Below are positions 1 to 7,131 of a stretch of DNA of 50,936 bases, in pieces. Within the stretch, counting starts at the first letter, position 1, and each line of letters starts with the position of its first letter. The DNA is from an uncultured Prevotella sp. GTDB lineage: Bacteria; Bacteroidota; Bacteroidia; Bacteroidales; Bacteroidaceae. Below the pieces are notes generated by a model. The model saw only the letters and a program-made list of their open reading frames with translations, did no database searches and had not been told where the DNA came from. Location of the stretch: the NCBI GenBank assembly GCA_900314455.1, contig OMVI01000024.1:1-50936 (forward strand), read 5' to 3'. The position numbers were made by a program, and so were the translations under genes.

Positions 1-108
1 AGTTAATGGACGTCTCGTCATACGCCTTTTCAATCTTGATATTCCCGCTTACATTATTATATAAGTGTAAACCTTGTCCACGTCATACAATACTTTTTCA
101 GGTTTTTC

Positions 109-139
109 TTTGAATTCTCAATAAAAAAAAGTAATTTTG
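109..139 (+). promoter_or_regulatory. Bacteroidetes-type promoter of the porin gene
   Basis: A TTTG element at 109-112 is followed after 19 bp by the -7 box TAATTTTG at 132-139, matching the Bacteroidetes TTTG / TAnnTTTG consensus. The predicted start of transcription is near 146, about 25 nt before the porin start codon. The first 108 bases of the window show no supportable gene. Confidence 0.7.
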
Positions 140-170
140 CAAAATCAATAATAATCTGAAATTATAAGCT

Positions 171-1292
171 ATGATGAAGAAATTAACCAGCACGCTGTTG
201 CTTGCCGCCATGGCAATGACCGCAACGGCACAAGCCCCTAAATGGATTAACAACGTGAAGCTGTCAGGTTACGGCATAGCACAATACCAGTACGTTGACC
301 AAAAGGACAACTCGTCGAATTCGTTCAACCTGCGCCTTGCACGTTTCTCCCTCGACGGTCGCATTCTCAAGGACTGGTACTGGAAAGCACAGATTCAGTT
401 CAACGGTAATACCTCAAATCTCGGTTCAAGTCCTAAGGTTGTCGATATGTTTGTTGAGTGGCAACACTTTGATTGGCTGCGTATTAAGATGGGACAGTTC
501 AAGAATCCGTTTACATTTGAGAACCCTATGAATCCTATCGACCAAGGCTTCATCGGCTACGGGCAGGTCGTTCAGCAGCTTGCCAACTTCACCGGCCGCG
601 ACGGTTCGCACTCTAGCAACGGTCGTGACATCGGTATTCAGTTCCAGGGCGATTTCCTCAAGAATTCGAACGGACGCAATCTCCTGCACTATCAGATTGG
701 TGTTTTCAACGGACAAGGTATCAACGTAAAGGATGTCGACCAACAGAAGAACATCATTGGAGGCGTCTGGGTGATGCCTGTCAAGGGTATGCGCCTCGGC
801 TGGTTCGGCTGGACGGGAAGCTACGCCCGCAAGGGTGAGTGGACGGACGAGACCGGTGTGACACGCAACGGCAAGCGTTCGCTGCAACAGCGCCGCTATG
901 CTTTCTCTGCCGAATACCTCGTCAACGACTGGACTTTCCGCACGGAGTATGCCCATCAGACAGGTTACGGCTTCAAGAACCGCTACCAGGACTCCGACGA
1001 ACCTGCGTCGAACAATGCTGACATCAACTATACCAATGGCGATAAGGCACAGGGCGTCTACGCTCTCGTCATCGCCCCAATCATAAAGAACCGTTTCCAC
1101 GCCAAGGCACGCTATGATATGTATGAGCCATCGGGCGACGCCTCTCGCATGAAGACCAACTATGAGGTCGGACTCGACTATGAGTTCACTAAGAATATTG
1201 AGCTTAGCGGCATCTACTGCTACACACACGACCGTGCAGCCAGCGACCGCGACTACTCGACTCTTGACTTCCAGGTTTCCTATAGGTTCTGA
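171..1292 (+). CDS. Outer-membrane porin, OprO/OprP (phosphate-selective porin) family
   Basis: A 373-residue protein with a signal peptide (basic MMKK, hydrophobic stretch to about residue 19, cleavage near TAQA). The rest is rich in alternating aromatic and polar residues typical of beta strands, and it ends in YRF, the terminal aromatic signature of outer-membrane beta-barrels. The early motif LSGYGIAQYQ and the segment RLARFSLDGRILKDWYWKAQ are typical of the OprO/P porins of Bacteroidetes. It probably forms a small-solute channel in the outer membrane. Phosphate selectivity cannot be read from the sequence. It stands alone behind its own promoter, with transketolase 132 bp downstream on the same strand. 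Adjacent ATGs at 171 and 174 are equivalent as starts. Confidence 0.85.
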   Translation: MMKKLTSTLLLAAMAMTATAQAPKWINNVKLSGYGIAQYQYVDQKDNSSNSFNLRLARFSLDGRILKDWYWKAQIQFNGNTSNLGSSPKVVDMFVEWQHFDWLRIKMGQFKNPFTFENPMNPIDQGFIGYGQVVQQLANFTGRDGSHSSNGRDIGIQFQGDFLKNSNGRNLLHYQIGVFNGQGINVKDVDQQKNIIGGVWVMPVKGMRLGWFGWTGSYARKGEWTDETGVTRNGKRSLQQRRYAFSAEYLVNDWTFRTEYAHQTGYGFKNRYQDSDEPASNNADINYTNGDKAQGVYALVIAPIIKNRFHAKARYDMYEPSGDASRMKTNYEVGLDYEFTKNIELSGIYCYTHDRAASDRDYSTLDFQVSYRF

Positions 1293-1370
1293 TTAAGGGT
1301 AAAAAGGCAAAAAAGTAAAAAGGTAATAATGCCGAAAGGCAAAAACAAAGTATCACTCCTTTGAGTATGC

Positions 1371-1383
1371 TTCTGCGCCGCAG
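1371..1383 (+). repeat. 13-bp palindromic motif TTCTGCGCCGCAG, copy 1 (upstream of tkt)
   Basis: The 13-mer TTCTGCGCCGCAG contains the inverted core CTGCG-CGCAG. It lies 41 nt before the transketolase ATG. An identical copy lies at 3486-3498, 30 nt before rpiB. It may be a short operator or RNA hairpin shared by two pentose-phosphate genes. No TAnnTTTG promoter was recognised between the porin gene and tkt. Confidence 0.45.
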
Positions 1384-1424
1384 AACCCCCAGCAAGTATC
1401 TCTATAATTAAAATACATAACGTC

Positions 1425-3452
1425 ATGAACGACAACAAAATTATGCAGAAGGCGGCCGACAACATCAGGCTCCTCGCCGTCTCGATGGTCGAGAAGGCTA
1501 ATTCAGGACATCCGGGCGGTGCCATGGGCGGAGCCGACTTCATCAACGTGCTCTTCTCGGAGTATCTCGTCTACGACCCAGATGAGCCGGAATGGGCAGG
1601 ACGCGACCGTTTCTTCCTCGACCCGGGTCACATGTCGCCAATGCTCTATTCGGCATTGTGCCTCCAGGGCAAATACACCATTGACGATTTGAAGCAGTTC
1701 CGTCAGTGGGGCTCACCGACACCGGGACACCCTGAGCTCAACGTAGCTCGTGGAATCGAGAACTCCAGTGGCCCTCTCGGTCAGGGACATGCCATCGCAG
1801 CCGGTGCAGCCGTTGCTGAGAAGTTCCTCGAGGCACGCCTCGGCAAGGAAGTAATGCAGCACCGCATCTATGCATACATTTCCGATGGAGGCATCGAAGA
1901 GGAGATTAGCCAGGGTGTCGGTCGTATTGCGGGCAACCTTGGACTGAGCAACCTCATCATGTTCTACGACTCGAACGGTATCCAACTCTCAACAGAGTGC
2001 GGCGTTGTCATGAACGAGGACACTGCTGCCAAGTACCGTGCATGGGGCTGGAACGTTATGACCATCAACGGAAACGATGTCGACGAAATACGTACAGCAC
2101 TCAACGCCGCCAAGGCTGAGACTCAGCGCCCGACGCTTATCATAGGTAACACGGTCATGGGTAAGGGCGCTTTGAAGGCCGACGGTTCGAGTTATGAGAA
2201 CAATGTCAAGACTCACGGTGCTCCTCTTGGTGATGGCGCGTTCGTAAACACTGTCAAGCATCTCGGTGGAAATCCTGATGCACCGTTCGAAATATTCCCT
2301 GAGGTACAGAAACTCTACGACGACCGTCGTGAGGAACTTCGCCGTATCGTCGCTGAGCGTCATGCTGAGGAAAAGAAATGGGCTGAGGAAAATCCTGAGA
2401 AGGCTGCCGAAATGAAGGAGTGGTTCTCAGGCAAGGCTCCTAAGGTCGACTTCTCCAAGGTTGAGCAGAAGCCTGGAGTTGCTACCCGTAACGCTTCTTC
2501 GGCTTGTCTGTCAGAACTCGCCAAGCAGGTTCCAAATATGATTTGCGCTTCTGCCGACTTGTCGAACAGTGATAAGACCGACGGCTTCCTGAAGCAGACA
2601 CACTCTCTTGTCCGTGGCGATTTCTCTGGGGCTTTCTTCCAGGCTGGTGTCAGTGAGCTCACTATGGCTGACATGTGCATCGGTATGATGTTGCATGGCG
2701 GAGTCATTGCGGCTATGGGAACGTTCTTCGTATTCTCCGATTACATGAAGCCGGCAGTACGTCTTGCTGCTCTGATGGGCACTCCTGTGAAGTTCATTTG
2801 GACTCACGACGCATTCCGTGTTGGTGAGGACGGTCCTACACACGAGCCTGTTGAGCAGGAGGCACAGATACGTCTGCTCGAAAAACTTCAGAACCACAAG
2901 GGTCAGGACAGCCTTCGCGTGTTCCGTCCGGCTGACGCTGACGAGACAACGGTTTGCTGGGCAATGGCGATGGAGAATACAGAGACTCCGACAGCGCTCA
3001 TCTTCTCGCGTCAGGCAATCGCAAAACTGCCTGAGGGTAACGACTATGAGCAGGCACGCCGTGGCGCATACGTCGTTGCAGGAAGTGATGAGCCGTACGA
3101 TATTATCCTTGTTGCCGACGGCTCTGAGGTCAGCACGCTTGTTGCCGGAGCTGAGCTCCTGCGCAAGGATGGTGTGAAGATTCGCATCGTAAGTGCACCG
3201 TCTGAGGGTCTGTTCCGTCGTCAGAGTGCAGAGTATCAGGAAAGTGTCCTGCCTGCAAATGCCAAGAAGTTCGGTATGACTGCCGGTCTGCCTGTAACCC
3301 TCGAGGGGCTTGTCGGCATCGGACCTAACAGCCGTATCTTCGGAATGAGGAGCTTCGGCTTCAGTGCTCCGTACAAGGTTCTCGATGAGAAGCTTGGCTT
3401 CACTGCCGAGAACGTCTACAACCAGGTCAAGGCTTTTCTTGCCGGAAAATAA
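1425..3452 (+). CDS. tkt: Transketolase
   Basis: A 675-residue protein of normal full length for transketolase. This thiamine-diphosphate enzyme moves two-carbon ketol units between sugar phosphates in the non-oxidative pentose phosphate pathway. SGHPGG at residues 27-32 is the usual N-terminal active-site segment, and PGHPE follows near residue 100. The cofactor/Mg motif appears as SDGG at 153-156 followed by EEISQGVGRIAG and YDSNGIQLS. The first residue is Ser where most families have Gly (GDG); I believe this variant is common in Bacteroidetes transketolases, so I do not read it as inactivation. The pyrimidine-binding and C-terminal domains are present (HDAFRVGEDGPTHEPVEQ near 460-480). 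rpiB, the next enzyme of the same pathway, follows after 76 bp. Confidence 0.95.
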   Translation: MNDNKIMQKAADNIRLLAVSMVEKANSGHPGGAMGGADFINVLFSEYLVYDPDEPEWAGRDRFFLDPGHMSPMLYSALCLQGKYTIDDLKQFRQWGSPTPGHPELNVARGIENSSGPLGQGHAIAAGAAVAEKFLEARLGKEVMQHRIYAYISDGGIEEEISQGVGRIAGNLGLSNLIMFYDSNGIQLSTECGVVMNEDTAAKYRAWGWNVMTINGNDVDEIRTALNAAKAETQRPTLIIGNTVMGKGALKADGSSYENNVKTHGAPLGDGAFVNTVKHLGGNPDAPFEIFPEVQKLYDDRREELRRIVAERHAEEKKWAEENPEKAAEMKEWFSGKAPKVDFSKVEQKPGVATRNASSACLSELAKQVPNMICASADLSNSDKTDGFLKQTHSLVRGDFSGAFFQAGVSELTMADMCIGMMLHGGVIAAMGTFFVFSDYMKPAVRLAALMGTPVKFIWTHDAFRVGEDGPTHEPVEQEAQIRLLEKLQNHKGQDSLRVFRPADADETTVCWAMAMENTETPTALIFSRQAIAKLPEGNDYEQARRGAYVVAGSDEPYDIILVADGSEVSTLVAGAELLRKDGVKIRIVSAPSEGLFRRQSAEYQESVLPANAKKFGMTAGLPVTLEGLVGIGPNSRIFGMRSFGFSAPYKVLDEKLGFTAENVYNQVKAFLAGK

Positions 3453-3468
3453 AAAACGTTAAACCATC

Positions 3469-3512
3469 GAAGGGGTTCTGTTTACTTCTGCGCCGCAGGA
3501 GCGCACCCCTTC
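3469..3512 (+). other. Hairpin in the tkt-rpiB gap
   Basis: GAAGGGGT at 3469-3476 can pair with ACCCCTTC at 3505-3512. The loop contains the second copy of the 13-mer TTCTGCGCCGCAG at 3486-3498. No U-tract follows, so an RNA processing or attenuation element is as likely as a terminator. It could set the ratio of tkt to rpiB expression. Confidence 0.45.
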
Positions 3513-3528
3513 ATTAAAATAAGACACT

Positions 3529-3975
3529 ATGGAAATAAAGAAAGTAGGCATCGCCTGCGACCACGCGGGCTTCCTTCTGAAGAAGTTTGTATTGGATTAT
3601 CTCGACAAGCATGGCTATCCTTACGAGGATTTCGGCTGCTTCAGTGATATAAGTTGTGACTATCCCGATTACGCCCATCCACTTGCTGACGCAATAGAGA
3701 AGGGCGACATCTATCCGGGCATTGCCATTTGCGGCAGCGGCGAGGGTATGGCTATGACTCTGAACAAGCACCAGGGCATCCGTGCCGGCATTGCTTGGAA
3801 CAAGGATGTAGCAGAGCTAATCCGTCAGCACAACGACGCTAACGTGCTCTGTTTGCCTGCCCGCTTCATCGATAACAAGGAGGCTGAGGCAATACTCGAT
3901 AAGTTCTTCAGTGCCACCTTCGAAGGCGGACGTCATGCACGTAGAGTTGCTAAGATTCCGGTAAGCAAAGAGTAG
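3529..3975 (+). CDS. rpiB: Ribose-5-phosphate isomerase B
   Basis: A 148-residue RpiB/LacAB-family protein, full length. It interconverts ribose 5-phosphate and ribulose 5-phosphate in the cytosol, using metal-free acid-base chemistry. The N-terminal segment IACDHAG (D11, H12) binds the sugar phosphate. Cys68 in ICGSGEGMAM is the expected catalytic base with its anion-binding loop, and the RQHNDANV segment near residue 100 supplies the conserved His. It lies 76 bp downstream of tkt on the same strand with a hairpin between them, so co-transcription with tkt is likely. LacA/B-type sugar specificity is possible but less likely beside a transketolase. Confidence 0.93.
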   Translation: MEIKKVGIACDHAGFLLKKFVLDYLDKHGYPYEDFGCFSDISCDYPDYAHPLADAIEKGDIYPGIAICGSGEGMAMTLNKHQGIRAGIAWNKDVAELIRQHNDANVLCLPARFIDNKEAEAILDKFFSATFEGGRHARRVAKIPVSKE

Positions 3976-4023
3976 GTCGGAAAGCCTAACTCCAGAATTG
4001 TAAAAAGTTCAAAGTTAAAACGG

Positions 4024-4039
4024 CTTGATTTTAATCAAG
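4024..4039. promoter_or_regulatory. Inverted repeat CTTGATT-TT-AATCAAG, possible operator
   Basis: Seven-base arms at 4024-4030 and 4033-4039 flank a 2-base centre. The repeat lies about 40 bp upstream of the -33 element of the promoter at 4077-4107. It could be an operator for that promoter or a weak terminator of rpiB, but no T-run follows. Confidence 0.3.
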
Positions 4040-4076
4040 AAATTGCAAGACGAAGTGAATTTTTTCGCGAATAGCC

Positions 4077-4107
4077 TTGCAAGTAACCAAAAGACTTAGT
4101 ACCTTTG
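4077..4107 (+). promoter_or_regulatory. Promoter of a long leader or small RNA
   Basis: TTG at 4077-4079 and the -7 box TACCTTTG at 4100-4107 are separated by 20 bp, a good match to the Bacteroidetes promoter consensus. Transcription should start near 4114, about 300 nt before the phosphatase start codon. That is far longer than the roughly 15-30 nt leaders of several other genes in this window. Confidence 0.7.
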
Positions 4108-4113
4108 CACCGT

Positions 4114-4370
4114 CAAAAGGTTAATAGATTGTTTAGGTTAGTAGTAATAGATTTAGGTTTTTAGTTTTATTTTTAAGGTGGAAACAAGAGAGATTGTTTC
4201 ATTCATAGGTTTAGTTTTTGGTTAGAGATTGATTAAATTTCAGGTTACATTTCGAAGCTGATGATGGGGAACGTCGTGAGGCGGGAACCAAAACCAACCT
4301 CGAGGTTCTCAATGAAAGGAGAACTGTATGATTGAGCTGCCGGTCTTTGTTAGTCTGGCAGCTCTTTTCA
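4114..4370 (+). ncRNA. Candidate structured RNA (independent small RNA or 5' leader)
   Basis: This gene-free stretch follows a good promoter. It contains hairpin GAAACAA/TTGTTTC (4181-4200), hairpin GTTCTC/GAGAAC (4305-4324) and an 8-bp GC-rich hairpin GAGCTGCC/GGCAGCTC (4334-4364) followed by TTTT, which looks like an intrinsic terminator. A longer pairing between roughly 4208-4224 and 4284-4298 (GGTTTAG...TTTTTGG with ACCAAAACCAACC) is possible. The 5' third is A/U-rich and repeats TAGGTT. I do not recognise the family. Bacteroidales-1 or a 6S-like RNA are possibilities worth testing. If read-through occurs, it is the leader of the phosphatase gene. Confidence 0.5.
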
Positions 4371-4405
4371 TTTTGATAAAGTTCAATACTAAATATTACA
4401 TTTAA
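4328..4405 (+). CDS. Candidate 25-residue hydrophobic peptide
   Basis: ATG at 4328 opens 25 codons ending in TAA at 4403-4405. The product begins MIELPVFVSLAALFILI and has a polar, basic tail (K, N, K, Y), so it reads as a single membrane helix. A near-perfect Shine-Dalgarno, AAAGGAG at 4315-4321, lies 6 nt upstream, which is rare in this phylum. The GAGAAC arm of a hairpin (4319-4324) overlaps the end of that site and could mask it. Codons 3-12 also form the terminator-like hairpin 4334-4364, so a transcript ending there would lack the stop codon. It could be a chance ORF over a small RNA. Small size and missing homology evidence keep confidence low. Confidence 0.3.
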   Translation: MIELPVFVSLAALFILIKFNTKYYI

Positions 4406-4417
4406 CAACAATAAGAA

Positions 4418-5914
4418 ATGAAAAAGTTAGTCATCATTTTGGCATTCCTCGTCACTTCTGTCATTACGGCAGGGGCGCAAATAACGAAAACATCCACAGT
4501 CGACAGGCCGAAACTTGTCGTAGGACTCGTCGTCGACCAGATGCGTTGGGATTATCTCTACTATTATCATGATGATTATGGCACCGGCGGACTTCGAAGA
4601 TTGCTCGACGGAGGTTATTCTTTTGCCAATACGATGATTAACTATTCGCCTGCCGTTACGGCGATTGGTCACTCCAGCATTTTCACCGGAGGCGTTCCTG
4701 CAATCACGGGAATAGCCGGCAACTGGTTCTGGGAGGACGGAAAGCCTGTCTACTGCTGTACGGACACGACGGTAAGAAGTGTTGGCTCAAACAGCAAAGA
4801 GGGGCAGATGAGTCCTCGCCGTATGATGGGAACAACCATAGGCGATGAGCTTCACCTCGCAACAGACTTCAAGTCGAAGGTCATCGGTGTCGCCCTGAAG
4901 GATCGTGCTGCAATTCTGCCTGCTGGACACAGTGCCAACGGCGCTTACTGGTGGGACACTTCAGCCGGCCATTTCGTTTCAAGTACGTTCTATATGGATA
5001 AGTTGCCCGACTGGGTGGTGAAGTTCAACGATAAGAATCATACTAAACCGGGATTTAATATCAAGACTAACGATGACGGAGTGACGAAGACTTTCCTCAT
5101 GGCGGAGGCTGCTGTGGACGGCGAAGGCCTCGGTCAGACTGATGGTCGTTGTGATATGCTGACGGTGAGTGTATCGTCTACGGATGCCATTGGTCACACT
5201 TACTCTACACGTGGTCCTGAGAACAAGAGTGTGTACCTGCGTCTGGATAGGGACGTCGCACAGTTCCTTGACTTTCTCGACAGTAAGGTTGGCCGCGGAA
5301 ACTACCTCTTCTTCCTCACTGCCGACCACGGTGCAAGCCATAACTACAACTTCCTGAAGCAGCACCGCATACCGGCTGAAGGCTGGGACTACGACAAGAC
5401 GGTGCGCGATATGAACCAATATCTCCGCAGTCAGTTCCCTTCAATGACGGCGGACCCTGTACTTGGCGAGGACAACTATCATTTCTATTTTAACGACAAG
5501 GCTTATTCGGCAGATGAGAAGCAGAGCGTTATCGACGCAGCAGTTAAATGGTTGCAAACCGATAAGCAGTTCTTGTGGGTCGTCGACAATAATAAGATAG
5601 CCGAATCAACAGTTCCTGAGCCTATAAAGACGCGCCTCATAAACGGCATTGCGCCCCGTCGCTCTGGCGAGATAACGGTTGTGACACGTCCGCAGGTGTT
5701 CGGTGCTACCGTGTCGCCTACATATAAGGGAACAAGTCATGGTCAGCCAATGGCGTACGATGTACATATTCCTCTTGTATTCTATGGCTGGCACGTTCCG
5801 CAAGGTGAGAGTACAGCACCTGCTGGCATTACTGACATAGCCTCAACGGTTTGCGCCATGCTCCACATTCAGGCTCCGGACGCATCTGTCGGCAACCCTC
5901 TGGAAATGAAATAA
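4418..5914 (+). CDS. PafA-like secreted alkaline phosphatase (phosphate monoesterase)
   Basis: A 498-residue protein with a signal peptide ending near AGAQ (residue 21). It belongs to the alkaline phosphatase superfamily, with residues placed as in the Bacteroidetes enzyme PafA: metal ligands D40, D256, H260, D303, H304 and H441, nucleophile T81 (VTAIGHSSIFTG), N102, and the K161/R163 pair in LKDRAA. In PafA these Lys and Arg contact the phosphate and favour monoesters over diesters. I infer that it frees phosphate from organic monoesters in the periplasm or outside. It follows the RNA region 4114-4370 and precedes an unknown exported protein after 33 bp, suggesting an operon. A phosphodiesterase is the main alternative. 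Confidence 0.85.
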   Translation: MKKLVIILAFLVTSVITAGAQITKTSTVDRPKLVVGLVVDQMRWDYLYYYHDDYGTGGLRRLLDGGYSFANTMINYSPAVTAIGHSSIFTGGVPAITGIAGNWFWEDGKPVYCCTDTTVRSVGSNSKEGQMSPRRMMGTTIGDELHLATDFKSKVIGVALKDRAAILPAGHSANGAYWWDTSAGHFVSSTFYMDKLPDWVVKFNDKNHTKPGFNIKTNDDGVTKTFLMAEAAVDGEGLGQTDGRCDMLTVSVSSTDAIGHTYSTRGPENKSVYLRLDRDVAQFLDFLDSKVGRGNYLFFLTADHGASHNYNFLKQHRIPAEGWDYDKTVRDMNQYLRSQFPSMTADPVLGEDNYHFYFNDKAYSADEKQSVIDAAVKWLQTDKQFLWVVDNNKIAESTVPEPIKTRLINGIAPRRSGEITVVTRPQVFGATVSPTYKGTSHGQPMAYDVHIPLVFYGWHVPQGESTAPAGITDIASTVCAMLHIQAPDASVGNPLEMK

Positions 5915-5956
5915 GCTAATTTCCAACTGACAACTACCTTATAAATAATGTATAAT

Positions 5957-7123
5957 ATGAAACGCTCTATTCTTTTTCTACTACTTTTCCTGACTTGTGC
6001 TTGTGCCAGGGCGCAATACAACGCGTACAATTCCTTTAACCGAATGATGATTGTCAGTTGGGAGAGAGGTTCCGATGGATATTACCATCGGATTGAGAAT
6101 AAAATGGTGGATGAGGTCTTCGGCGTGATGAAAAACTATGCCTACGACAAGAAAGCACGTAATTTGTATGTCTTGACACCCAATGCCAACGTTATGATTA
6201 CGCTCGAAAAGGATTATGCTAAGGTTGTTAAGAAGAACAAAATGATACCCCAGTTGAAGGGTGAAGACCTCAACAAGGCTATTGAAACGCAGACTGAAGC
6301 GTTGGACAACAGGTTCCAATTGCTTAACGAACAATGGCGTAAGCATATCGAGGATTCAATAGCCAAGGCGCGCGCCGACTCCATCGAACGTGTTAGGGAA
6401 CATGAGCGACAGCTCGCCGCTCGCCGGAAGGCTGCGCTTATGTACCGGAATACGCATAACTGGCGCATGGTTCCGACTGATAACGTCGACCTTTACTGTA
6501 CTGATTGTGAAAAGACTTTCTCTGATGATTCGACCTTCTGCATCGGCATGAGGAATGATTCGCTGTACTTTATTACCACAGTCGAGGGCGACTTGGACGA
6601 GAGTTACTTGAAGATGCATGTCGCTTCAATTCCTGAGGAATTAAAGGACAAGAGCAATTTCATGTACCATTGCGACATATTCCGTGACAGTCTGTCGGTC
6701 GACACTCTCGATTACGCTGGTGCAATGGGATATATCAACTACGAAGCGTTCAACAACTACGTCTCGCGGATGAAGAACAAGGCTCCTTACGGGTTCTTCG
6801 AGAAGTGGAGTTGGGGCAATGAGTACTCCATGGTGACGTTCGATTTCACCTATACGAACTTGAATGCCAAGACGATTAAATACATTACGGTTTTCTTCAA
6901 GATAACTAACGATGTCGGAGATGTCGACTGCACGGGGCATTTTATTGGCACCGGGCCGCTCAAACAATACGAAACGGCATCGTGGGACTGGGATAGTTCA
7001 ACGTATTTTACGTCCGGTGACTCTTCAAAGATGAAGATTACGCGTGTTGTCCTTACATGGATGAACGGCAAAAAGCAGGCTATTCCGGATAATTATCTGT
7101 GGTTCAACGAGGATGAAGATTAG
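5957..7123 (+). CDS. Exported protein of unknown function
   Basis: A 388-residue protein. I chose ATG 5957, although ATG 5948 is in frame, because MKRS followed by LFLLLFLTCACARAQ gives a standard signal peptide; Cys residues near the cleavage site leave a lipoprotein possible. Residues about 100-160 are highly charged and rich in Glu, Arg, Lys and Ala, predicted to be helical or coiled coil. A Cys pair (YCTDCEKTF) and another Cys (FCIG) follow. The last 110 residues look like a beta-sandwich (VTFDFTYTNLNAKTIKYITV, then GTGPLKQYETASWDWD). I do not recognise the full-length family. It sits 42 bp after the phosphatase and probably shares its transcript. Its stop is only 8 bp from the stop of the convergent DUF58 gene. 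Confidence 0.75.
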   Translation: MKRSILFLLLFLTCACARAQYNAYNSFNRMMIVSWERGSDGYYHRIENKMVDEVFGVMKNYAYDKKARNLYVLTPNANVMITLEKDYAKVVKKNKMIPQLKGEDLNKAIETQTEALDNRFQLLNEQWRKHIEDSIAKARADSIERVREHERQLAARRKAALMYRNTHNWRMVPTDNVDLYCTDCEKTFSDDSTFCIGMRNDSLYFITTVEGDLDESYLKMHVASIPEELKDKSNFMYHCDIFRDSLSVDTLDYAGAMGYINYEAFNNYVSRMKNKAPYGFFEKWSWGNEYSMVTFDFTYTNLNAKTIKYITVFFKITNDVGDVDCTGHFIGTGPLKQYETASWDWDSSTYFTSGDSSKMKITRVVLTWMNGKKQAIPDNYLWFNEDED

Positions 7124-7131
7124 CCGTGGTA

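Noticed and set aside
1-108. Possible end of an upstream gene
   Set aside because: No frame gives a recognisable C-terminus, and the DNA is A/T-rich and promoter-like.
426-1229. Open frame of 267 codons on the minus strand within the porin gene
   Set aside because: It is antisense to a clear porin gene. The composition (Val, Leu, Ala, Asp, Arg-rich) mirrors the porin codons, and there is no signal, domain or promoter.
1425-3452. Transketolase with SDGG in place of the usual GDG cofactor motif as a possible inactive enzyme
   Set aside because: All other motifs are intact and, to my knowledge, the same variant occurs in many Bacteroidetes transketolases.
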